A stretch of 64,000 nucleotides of DNA from Sclerodactyla briareus (Eukaryota > Echinodermata > Holothuroidea > Dendrochirotida > Sclerodactylidae). This document shows positions 22,135 through 31,565 of this stretch, piece by piece. A model generated the notes under the pieces. That model ran no database searches and was not told the origin of the DNA. It saw only the letters and a program-made list of their open reading frames with translations. Position numbers and translations under genes: made by a program. The first letter of the stretch is position 1, and the number at the start of each line of letters is the position of its first letter. The stretch covers positions 124,001 through 188,000 of the forward strand of contig JAODTK010003699.1 of the NCBI GenBank assembly GCA_026419785.1, written 5' to 3'.

Positions 22135-23865
22135 TTAAAAAAATCTATAGAAAATCTATACAATTTTCTATAGAGCCCCTCTATAGAAACTCTATAGAAT
22201 TCTAAAGAATTTCTAAAGAATTTCTAAAGAATTTCTAAAGAATTTCTAAGAATTTCTAAAGAATTTCTAAAGAAAATCTATAGGATATTCTATAGAACTC
22301 TATAGAATTCTAAAGAATTTCTAAAGAAAATCTATAGGATATTCTATAGAAACTCTATAGAATTCTAAAGAAAATTTATAAGATATTCTATAGAAACTCT
22401 ATAGAAACTCTATAGAAACTCTATAGAAATTCTAAAGAAAATTTATAAGATATTCTATAGAAACTCTATAAATTCTATAGGATCTGTGAAGAATCTCTAA
22501 AGAAAATCTATAGGATATTCTATAGAAACTCTATAGAATTCTAAAGAATTTCTAAAGAATTTCTAAAGAATTTCTAAAGAAAATCTATAGGATATTCTAT
22601 AGAAACTCTATAGAAACTCTATAGAAACTCTATAGAAACTCTATAGAAACTCTATAGAAATTCTAAAGAAAATTTATAAGATATTCTATAGAAACTCTAT
22701 AGAAACTCTATAGAAACTCTATAGAAACTCTATAGAAATTCTAAAGAAAATTTATAAGATATTCTATAGAAACTCTATAGAAACTCTATAGAAATTCTAA
22801 AGAAAATCTATAGGATATTCTATAGAAACTCTATAGAAATTCTAAAGAAAATCTATAGGATATTCTATAGAAACTCTATAGAATTCTAAAGAATTTCTAA
22901 AGAATTTCTAAAGAATTTCTAAAGAATTTCTAAAGAATTTCTAAAGAATTTCTAAAGAATTTCTAAAGAAAATCTATAGGATATTCTATAGAAACTCTAT
23001 AGAAACTCTATAGAATTCTAAAGAATTTCTAAAGAATTTCTAAAGAATTTCTAAAGAATTTCTAAAGAATTTCTAAAGAAAATCTATAGGATATTCTATA
23101 GAAACTCTATAGAAACTCTATAGAAACTCTATAGAAACTCTATAGAAACTCTATAGAAACTCTATAGAAACTCTATAGAAATTCTAAAGAAAATTTATAA
23201 GATATTCTATAGAAACTCTATAGAAACTCTATAGAAACTCTATAGAAACTCTATAGAAATTCTAAAGAAAATTTATAAGATATTCTATAGAAACTCTATA
23301 GAAATTCTAAAGAAAATCTATAGGATATTCTATAGAAACTCTATAGAAACTCTATAGAAATTCTAAAGAAAATTTATAAGATATTCTATAGAAACTCTAT
23401 AGAATTCTAAAGAATTTCTAAAGAATTTCTAAAGAAAATCTATAGGATATTCTATAGAAACTCTATAGAAACTCTATAGAAACTCTATAGAATTCTAAAG
23501 AATTTCTAAAGAATTTCTAAAGAATTTCTAAAGAATTTCTAAAGAATTTCTAAAGAATTTCTAAAGAATTTCTAAAGAATTTCTAAAGAAAATCTATAGG
23601 ATATTCTATAGAAACTCTATAGAAATTCTAAAGAAAATTTATAAGATATTCTATAGAAACTCTATAGAAACTCTATAGAAACTCTATAGAAATTCTAAAG
23701 AAAATTTATAAGATATTCTATAGAAACTCTATAGAAACTCTATAGAAACTCTATAGAAATTCTAAAGAAAATTTATAAGATATTCTATAGAAACTCTATA
23801 GAAACTCTATAGAAACTCTATAGAATTCTAAAGAATTTCTAAAGAATTTCTAAAGAAAATCATAT
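22135..23865. repeat. CTATAG-rich minisatellite (11/12/23-bp units)
   Basis: The array is made of a few unit types joined in blocks: AAACTCTATAG (11 bp), AATTTCTAAAG (11 bp) and AAAATCTATAGGATATTC-type units (about 23 bp, with a TTTATAAGATATTC variant). Runs of two to nine identical 11-bp units alternate with the 23-bp unit, giving a higher-order pattern. Units are near-palindromic. The array starts directly at the left TIR of the surrounding element. Confidence 0.9.
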
Positions 23866-24034
23866 TCTAATTCTGGTATGAACACAAGCCTATACTACCT
23901 TGATCGGTTATGGCAAATAGTTGAATAGATGATTACCCCCCCCCCCCCCCCCACCCCTCTCCCCCCCGGGATGGTCTCGCGCTGCAGGCTAACTTTGATA
24001 TAAAATATATTTTTAAATTATTGCGCATCCGGAA

Positions 24035-24066
<32 letters not shown>

Positions 24067-25564
24067 CTATGCAGTGCCAATTCACCTGACTCAGGCTAAT
24101 GAATAGGCATAATAAATTCTTAGCTTTCGAAACTTTGGCCTTATTAGCCGTTATCCAATAATTTTCAAGAATAACACAAGGAACCTACCGGTCAGATTAT
24201 TGTGATCCTCATTTTTCCTGCCAAAGGGTTTAATGCATATTAATACGCATTGTTCAACATGTTAATACCAGTAATAGGCCTAACCACACACAAATTGCAC
24301 CGGACTTGGCCTAGCTATATAACACAAACAGCTGTGTGTACTAACTTGCCAATGTGCTACACTGAATATTTGTTAAGCTATAGCCTACACATTCACTCTG
24401 CAAACTTTAGGCTTGAATATGAATAAATAAAATAATACCAAATAGAAATAAATCATAATTTCCGATTGACAAGCTTGAAACTATAAATTCCTGGTCAATT
24501 ATACTAATACCTATCCAATGTTCCTTGAATCATAAAACCAATTTAGCACTGAATGGCTGACATTCAGAACTACAGAGCCTTACTGCCACTCTGGCATTTG
24601 AATTAGGACTGTCAAAAATCACACTGTTCTTGGTCAGTTTTGTGATTTGTTTAAATCTGACTGAATATTATTTAAATTACGGGAGACAGTTAATAAATTC
24701 AAATGATGTAAAGTGAAGGTTAATTAGCTATCCATTTCCTATAGATCCCAAGCATTCATTCATTCATGGTATTTGATCTAATAGAAGCGCTACATTTATA
24801 ACTACTAAAGCACACCAGAATTCTATAGAAACTCTATAGAATCTCTATAGAAATTAATAAAAGCTTTTTTTATCAGTAAAATCAGTTCATTTCCATTCTT
24901 ATTCAGTATATAGGCCCATATAAATGTCAGTCATCCAGAAAGCTAACAGAACAGCCAGAAGACCTACACATCTTTAGGCCTGTCCACATATCTAAATCTC
25001 TCTTTTATTGATATTTAAGAACAGAAGGTCTAATTTCTTAAATGGGCTGAATGGATGGGGGGGGGGGGGGGTTGGGGTCGCATATAGGCTATACAGAAAT
25101 CAAACAAGTACCAGTTGGCAGGTGCGGCGTGCTAAAAAGTGGAAAAGTTGAGGTGACGCATTAGCAGGAGACGTACGCGTCGCCTCCCCTGCCGTCCACA
25201 CATTATGAGGGTGTTAAAGATGTGGGGATATAACTTCTCATTCCTTTATCTGCCCAACTCTCCCTCCCACCATTTGAATGCATGGTCAAAGTCAAAGTTG
25301 GCGCACCCAAGCAGTGCAGCATCTTCTCCTCCCCTCTTTAAGTTGAAGTTTTGAGAGGACGAGGGAGACACATGGGCCCAAATAAGGTACGTTGTTGATA
25401 ACAAGTGATTGTACCCAGCTAATATTCTAAGATATCAATAACAATACAGTCTTGTAACGGTTTACAGTGAGCGGCAACGATTTCGGAAACTAGCCAGACG
25501 ATACCAGGACGCCTTTAAACTAGCAGCCCACGCAACTTTCAGCCTTTTTCACTGCAACTGCAAC

Positions 25565-25614
<50 letters not shown>

Positions 25615-25670
25615 TTATTATTATATTATTATTATTATCATCATCATTATCATTACCGATGGCATTGGAT
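23866..25670. other. Unique interior of the TIR element
   Basis: AT-rich sequence with poly-C (about 23,936-23,952), poly-A (about 24,041-24,066) and poly-G (25,058-25,071) runs, and an (ATT)n tract at 25,565-25,645. I see no coding frame or transposase motif. Confidence 0.5.
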
Positions 25671-25900
25671 TTTCAGATTCTATAGAGGTCTATAGAATTC
25701 TGAAAAAATGAATCTACAGAACTCTATAGAGTGACTAATGCTTACAACGTTTAATAGAAAATGTTTTTTATAGAAATCTATAGAAACTATGAATTCTATA
25801 GAAAATATGGGCTCAATTTATAGAAAGTGATATTCTATGAAGAACTATATAGAACTCTATAGACACTTCTATAGAATTCTATAGAACTTTTTTGTAAGGG

Positions 25901-26240
25901 ACAGCTGCTGCTACAACTGTTGCTACTACTGCGGCTATTGCAGCTGCTACCGCGGCTACTGCCATTAATGCTGCTACTGCAGCTGTTGCTACTACTGGTG
26001 ATGCTACTTCTGCTGCCACTGTTGCTGCTACTGCTATTAATATTGATACTGCAGTTGTCATTGCTAGTGAAGATGTTTCTACGCTGTTGCTACTGCTGCT
26101 GCTACTATTGCTACTGATAGTGTGTTTACGCTGCGCCTACTGTTGCTGCTACTGCTATTAATAGTGATACTGCAGTAATGGTGCTACTGTTATTGCTGCT
26201 GCTACTGTTGCCTCTACCACTGCGACTGCTACTACTACAC
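25901..26240 (+). repeat. Trinucleotide (CTG/CTA-type) array, right part
   Basis: This is the continuation of the array at 21,193-22,104. It has the same triplet mix and starts directly after the right TIR. Confidence 0.85.
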
Positions 26241-26329
26241 ACTCACCATCGATGCGAGATAATCACAGTAGGTACATACAGGCATAAAAGTGTCAATGAT
26301 CGAATTTATTTTATGTTTCTGCCATCCAG

Positions 26330-26421
26330 GCCTGCTGGGTACCCCGCCTGTGCCGGACACTTACATCGGACTGAATGACAGAGACACGGAAAATGACTTC
26401 GTATTCACCGATGGCACCGAG
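26330..26421 (+). CDS. C-type lectin domain, exon 2 of 3 found
   Basis: The acceptor is TTCTGCCATCCAG. The first two bases complete a Gly codon with the last base of exon 1. The exon encodes LLGTPPVPDTYIGLND, then RDTENDFVFTDGTE, the central CTLD segment. YIGLND corresponds to the WIGLND hallmark, with Tyr for Trp, and FTDGTE to FxWSDGS. The first GT downstream is GTAGTT directly after the GAG codon, giving a 92-bp exon ending in phase 0. Exon 3 needs a phase-1 partner, so one base is missing at this junction. Either a base was lost in the genome or the read, or splicing uses another donor. Confidence 0.8.
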
Positions 26422-26529
26422 GTAGTTTCCCCAATATATATATATACGACCACTTTCAAGTGTAACTCTACTGGTCACACGTATCAGATTTGGGATTCGG
26501 TCACGTGCACCCACTAAACAGTAAAATTT

Positions 26530-26840
26530 ATCTAATAAACTGCCTATAGATGGCAAAAAACACTATGTAGGTGAAACTGGGGTGAACTAAGACAGAGACA
26601 CAAGAGACATGACACAATTCCAAGAAACGCAACACTCCGCTAGGCAAGCTTTTTGGGCTCCTTTTTAACTTATTGGGTTACGTAGCCTGCCTAACTGTGA
26701 CAAAACACGACGGGAACAAAGGGATCAATACTGGATAACACAACTAAGGACTTGTCAGCCCACGAAGAACGAAAAGGGTGCCAAGCGGACCTAGTCGCTA
26801 ATTGCACTGACCAGAACGGATGGGTTTTGTTGTAGTAGGA
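26530..26840 (+). pseudogene. GIY-YIG-like retroelement fragment in lectin intron 2
   Basis: In shifting frames the + strand gives KxYVGETGV, then HKRH, and later REQRDQYWITQLRTCQP. The pattern YVGETG...R..H followed by R-E-x-x-W-I-x-x-L-R-T matches the layout of GIY-YIG domains attached to some Penelope-like or related retroelement proteins. At least two frameshifts and a stop separate the parts. It is a relic rather than part of the lectin gene. Confidence 0.45.
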
Positions 26841-27324
26841 CTGTCGTAGTCTGTCAATCTTGGACAGTTTTGTACGTAGGAATAGAGTTTCTCATGATTG
26901 ACGTTGTGGAGTATAATTTATTATCAGAAATGTTCGGTCCCCCTGGGCCTTCGTCAGCAATGGCATGACAGAGCAAGATTTACCCTCGTTAACTAAAATA
27001 ACACCTTGTAAAAGCCATTGCCCCGTAACTCGGGGCTGCCTCGACTCGATTAACCAGTTGACGGACTAGACATAATAGCTCCGTGCCGTACAATCGACGG
27101 TAATAGCTATAATGACCTACGCTCCTAAGTCCCCTATTCAGCCATCGGTGGTGTGCCAACCTGAAAATCCACTTATTCTGGCTCTTTTGCGGTCAGTGGC
27201 CGATTTAGCTATCTTCGACAAGTGTGCAACGGAGATTGGCCACTGCGCGTACCGGCAAGTTGAAAATGTTCCCCGACGGGCGCCTGACAATATTGCACGA
27301 TAGACTGTTTGTGATTATTACAGG

Positions 27325-27332
27325 AATATATA

Positions 27333-27409
<77 letters not shown>

Positions 27410-27510
27410 CTATATATATATATATATCATATATAGTATATAATCTATATATATATATTATATATATATATATATATATATCTATATATAGATATATTTA
27501 TATATATATA
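27325..27510. repeat. (TA)n microsatellite
   Basis: About 185 bp of TA repeats with a few TATAG/TATC interruptions, in lectin intron 2. Confidence 0.95.
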
Positions 27511-27618
27511 GAAAAATTTTTGGAAAAGTGTAAACGATGCGGTGAAAATATTATAACAATTTATAATTCATTAATATAAATATTTTCACCGCATCGACTA
27601 CACTTTTCAAACTTTTTC
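27511..27618. repeat. Inverted repeat (hairpin)
   Basis: Arms 27,511-27,552 and 27,579-27,618 are reverse complements with few mismatches; the core GATGCGGTGAAAATATT is exact. The spacer is 26 bp and AT-rich. It directly follows the TA microsatellite. It could be a miniature element or the end of a larger one. Confidence 0.75.
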
Positions 27619-29222
27619 CTATTGGATTTACCGATGCGACGCAGTACTTTTTAACTAACAAAAAGTTACCTGTAGCGTACTGTTATGTTTTGGAAGACCT
27701 TTCCATAGATTATGAGTTGTCTGCAGTAGGCCTATATCTGCAATTTCAGCAAATTTCATGAAAAGCCATGGTTTCCCCGTGTAAGGGGACATTATTATTC
27801 ATAAATAGCATTTGAACCACAATTCGATTTTCTTAAAACTTTTTCGTTTCTCCCTTCATAAAGTAGGACATCCTATAGCTGAAAACATGAATAATGTCAC
27901 TGTCATGCGCTTTATTTCAACTTTATGAGCACAACATTGAGTCTTCCCAGTGAAAATAAAAACAGGGGACTGAATTCGTAATTGTGCAATATTTTTAATT
28001 TGCAGAAGCTGTCAGGGGTTATTAGGCCTACATATTGTAAGTCACACTAAGCATAGTAGCCCTATCCAAAATGGCATTAAAACAAGTTTAAGGAACATGT
28101 TTTACTCTCATGTAAAATTCCACAACGTAAATTTTATAGGGGACATGAAAATGGCTTCCTGAAACTAGGAAAGACCATATATTCCATTCCAGTGTGAAAT
28201 TATTGATTTAAACTTTCCGATGTATAAAACCATGCACAAGCTCCAAAATGTACAAGTACTGAGTGAATCCATCAACTTATTATTATCCTTTTACATTGTG
28301 TAAGTTGCGAAAGTTTCCCGTGTAAAGGGGGACATGAAAATTTACACGGGGAACCACATTTTGTAAAGGTCCTCTATGGTAAAAATACAGAGTTTCCGAC
28401 TAAACAGTTTATTTATTGTGTAACTTGGTTATATCATTTACACGGTACTCAAGAAACTGATTCATTAAGGTTATAAAACGAGAGAGAAATTCAGGAAATA
28501 AAATGGTACCTGAAAACTACTTCTTTTACAGTTGAGTGTCCCTTTAACTGTTCCTTACTGAACTATAGTGACATATTCTGATGAACTAAATGAACCCAAA
28601 TAGTTTCTGGGTAAAAAAGGGTAAACTTTGTATGTTGAAACTTGCATGCTTGGCGAAAAATGTGTGATGTAACTTCGAAGGGCATTATTTCGAAATGTGT
28701 AAAATAGCGTAACGGCTAGAATTTAATACCTGAACATAGCATAAGCACCACATTTAGCAGGAAGATGAAGAGAGACTGTGGCTACAAAACCATGGGTCGA
28801 AATCTGATCGGTCGATAATTGTTGGCCACGGCAATTCCTTTGGAGAAAAAAAGTGTTTCACTGTGTCTTGGGACGCTAGCGTCGCGGCCTATGCCTGATA
28901 TGGTGTCGGACTTTGTGGTCCATATATCAAATGTTATCTCGCGAAACGATCACGAGATCGCTCTTCCATGCCTACCCGCTGTTTGCTGATTTTGATCGGG
29001 AGAAAAAATCGGTGAGGGTGTTTTCGTGATACAATGATCATTCGCAAAATATTTCAAGATTGGAATTTTCAGGGATGTTGATGAGATCATGCACTCCGGG
29101 GATCGTCATCTTTATTTATTATTAGAACTCGTGTAGCACTATTCATACCGAGCCCCAGGGGAATATTTTCTAGTTAGTATGTTGTTCTATTTTTCCATGC
29201 TATGAGCGTATCTTCTTGGCAG
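27619..29222. other. Rest of lectin intron 2
   Basis: No recognised element apart from a small hairpin near 28,313-28,352 (CCCGTGTAAA against TTTACACGGG). The GTGTAAAGGGGACATG phrase recurs in variants near 27,780, 28,138 and 28,320. The acceptor of exon 3 (TTCTTGGCAG) closes the region. Confidence 0.5.
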
Positions 29223-29372
29223 TGGTATACTCGGGGTTTCCCGTTTCCGGCTCCCAACCGGACAACGGCGGCGTCTTCGGCGGCCCGAAACTGCACTGCG
29301 TTGTTCTTAGGAAGAATGCCTGGATTGATACCTCATGTTCAGATGAAGCACCCTCCATTTGCAAGATGCCAG
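29223..29372 (+). CDS. C-type lectin domain, exon 3 of 3 found
   Basis: The exon is 150 bp, between acceptor CTTCTTGGCAG and the strong donor GTGAGT, phase 1 on both sides. It encodes VYSGFPVSGSQPDNGG, then LHCVVLRKNAWIDTSC and SDEAPSICKMP. This is the C-terminal CTLD half with C2 (LHC), C3 (TSC) and C4 (SIC). The QPD triplet at 29,255-29,263 sits where CTLDs carry EPN or QPD; QPD is associated with galactose-type binding. The usual WND is WID here, replacing one calcium ligand, so sugar binding is uncertain. The phase-1 donor implies a further downstream exon, which I did not find. Confidence 0.85.
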
Positions 29373-30720
29373 GTGAGTTCATTCTACGATCACTATACAC
29401 GAGCCTCGGGGCTCAGTTACGGTACTGGGTTAAGTGTTGTAATTTACATCATTTGTGTCATTGCGACGTATTGCGACGTATTTTTAACAGTGACGAACCT
29501 GCGGTTAATTTGTTCAATAGCTGAACAATGAACCTCTATTAACACAAACTTTAACTGAACTCAATTAAAGGAAAGCCCACAACAAATTTATCCGACTATC
29601 CTAAATGTATTGACTTTGTACCGGAACCAAAAAGTGAAGGTCATCCGAGGTAAAACTGAGTCAAGGCCCCACAGATTTGGATCAACTAGAGGATCAAGCC
29701 GCTCTTACTAGGCACGTGGATACCCGAACTGCCGAATAGGCGAAATAGCGAATCGCCAGGCGAATCCCTAGATAGGCGAATCGCGGAATCGCATGTCGCG
29801 TAGGTATGTATTGGACAAAATCGCGAGAGAAGACCGATGAGCGACAATTTAGCGCGAAAACGAAAACGAAACATGAGCTAGTAAAAGAACATCAAGTAAT
29901 AAGATGTATATGACAGGGGTATACCTTTTTTATGAAGAAGAAACAGAGCGACGCAGAGTCGACGGGCAGTCCACCCAATTAACGACAGCGGCTATAGGTC
30001 TATAGACCTATATAGCTATAAGCCGTATCGAGTATGTCCCTCAGGGAATTTTCAGAAAACCGTGGCTGACATACTCTAAACACAAAAGAGTGAATGTCCT
30101 CTCCCATGAAGTGTGCGGAGTGACCACTCTGCCGTCGAGTGGTCATCATTCCATTTCAGAGCGACATTTCTCTCCATTGTAGAGATTATTCGCCCATTAT
30201 AGAGTGAGGCTTCACTCTATTAGAGTGGAATTCTCACTCTAAATTCGAAGTGTGCTTTCTTGTACCACTCCAAATAGGTGAACACTCACTCTTTTGTTTT
30301 AAGAGAGCATGCGTGAGTGATATATGGGTTATGCTAGACATGACATGACATTTGCCGGAAGCTGTGGATGTATCCCATGCCTGGGTGGGTCAAGAAAGGG
30401 CGAAAAATATACTATATATATTATATTTATATATTATATATAATATATAAAAAATGGGCGAAAACAAATATTTCCCGGGTAGGTCGATTACCCGAATAGG
30501 TCTATCCAACCCGAGAGCGGAAGATTCCCGAGATCTTGGAGAAAATGAGTCCCACCAAAACCGGGTTATAAAAAGACAATCAGTGTCCCATTCGGCGTTC
30601 CATGGTGTGTTCATGAATCGCGGGCTGTCGCTGGCGCATGTGATTCGAATATATCAATAGAATCAATACGAAGTGTATCACTACTGTGTATCATAAACCT
30701 ACCTATACAGGGTTGCTCAC
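29373..30720. other. Downstream of lectin exon 3, no recognised exon
   Basis: Around 29,725-29,800 there is a patch of GCGAATCG-like repeats. Around 30,080-30,310 the motif CACTCT/AGAGTG recurs in both orientations. A TATA-rich stretch lies at 30,405-30,450. None shows coding features that would complete the lectin gene. Confidence 0.4.
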
Positions 30721-30724
30721 TAAT

Positions 30725-31430
30725 TTTTTCCAGTTCCATTTCTTTTTGGGTATAAAATTGGATTTGTAAAAACGTTGGTGGACAGAATATGTAAGATTAC
30801 TAATACTTGGAAGGGTTCTGACGGAGGTTTAAAACGCCTTTACTCTATTCTTAGAAGAAGAAGAAAAAAAACAGTTGCCGTCACATGTGATTGACAGAAC
30901 GATGAATTCGTATCTGGAACAGGAAGTTACATCTGGCAACTCTACCAATGTTTCTCACGGCGCTACTGCAGAGTCGAGATTTTACGAACTTCCATTTATT
31001 GGTAACTTTTCTAGTCACACACAGAGCAATGTTGGACGCTTATTCAATTGTATTGTACAGATATTGATTTGAAGTTGGCTTCCACTTCTTTAGAAGTCCG
31101 TAACATGTTTTCGAACAAATACAAGGTTCCGTTAAGCCTCAAATTCCTTGTAGTCTATAAATTTAATTGTTCAAGTTGTAATGCTTGTTACATCGGGGAA
31201 ACCCACAGATACCTAGCTACATGGATCAATGAACACCCTCAACACATCTATAGACATCCAGACAAATCGCATAATTGCAGTGCGGACCTGGCTCTTTCAG
31301 AATTATTGATCAGGGGATCAGGCCCCCACCAAACTCCAGTTAAAACTCGAGGAAAGTCTTCACATTAACTGAACACGTCCTACTTTGAACAGACAGCTCG
31401 GAGGGGTACTGTTCACATTCTTAAAATAAT
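30725..31430 (+). mobile_element. Penelope-like retroelement, C-terminal RT and GIY-YIG end
   Basis: The first part reads YKIGFVKTLVDRICKITNTW (30,750-30,820), then FYELPFIGNFSSHTQS (about 30,980-31,025). CTDIDLKLASTS and NKYKVPLSLKFLVVYKFNC follow. This series is typical of the region between reverse transcriptase and endonuclease in Penelope-like elements. The GIY-YIG domain starts at 31,189 with YIGETHRYLATWINEH. At least one frameshift (near 31,060) and stops near 30,890 show it is dead. The palm domain is missing, so the copy is 5' truncated, as is usual for these elements. Confidence 0.8.
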
Positions 31431-31499
31431 CCCGCCATAATTATGGTCGCCGTTGTTGTCAGTAACACTCGCCTACGGTCAGCAGTTATTATGTTGTTA

Positions 31500-31565
31500 T
31501 CCAGTCTCCTAATAGAACCTGACGATGAAAGATGTCTTCCGAAACATGTCGTATTCGTATATTAT
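31500..31565 (+). ncRNA. Candidate hammerhead ribozyme motif of the Penelope-like element
   Basis: About 90 bp after the GIY-YIG remnant the sequence has CTGACGA (31,519-31,525), a stem-II-like segment ending TCTTCC, then GAAAC (31,541-31,545) and ATGTC (31,546-31,550). CUGANGA and GAAA are the hammerhead core, and the expected cleavage site would follow C31,550. Helix III would be only two pairs (A-U, C-G), as described for the minimal hammerheads of Penelope-like elements. Helix I could form between AATAGAAC and GTATT with a bulge. Stem II has mismatches, so activity is doubtful. Confidence 0.4.

Larger units (their letters stand above)
22105..25900. mobile_element. 3.8-kb TIR element carrying a minisatellite
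   Basis: The ends are perfect 30-bp inverted repeats: 22,105-22,134 begins CCCTTACAAAAAAGTTC and 25,871-25,900 is its exact reverse complement, ending GAACTTTTTTGTAAGGG. Both abut the trinucleotide array, so the element interrupts it. The TIR contains TTCTATAGAATTCTAT. The same CTATAG core fills the adjacent 1.7-kb minisatellite and recurs near 24,820-24,855 and 25,680-25,890. No reading frame of note lies inside, so it is non-autonomous. No clear target duplication is visible because both flanks are repetitive. I cannot assign a superfamily. Confidence 0.8.

Noticed and set aside
21262-22205. Long open frames of 155-303 codons on both strands
   Set aside because: They are produced by the CTG/CTA triplet array, which lacks stops in several frames; composition is poly-Leu or Ala/Thr/Val/Ser with no domain.
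22135-23865. CRISPR array
   Set aside because: Units are contiguous tandem repeats without unique spacers, in a eukaryotic sequence.
25871-25900. Target site duplication of the TIR element
   Set aside because: Left flank TACTGCTA and right flank ACAGCTGC do not match; the flanking array makes any short match uninformative.
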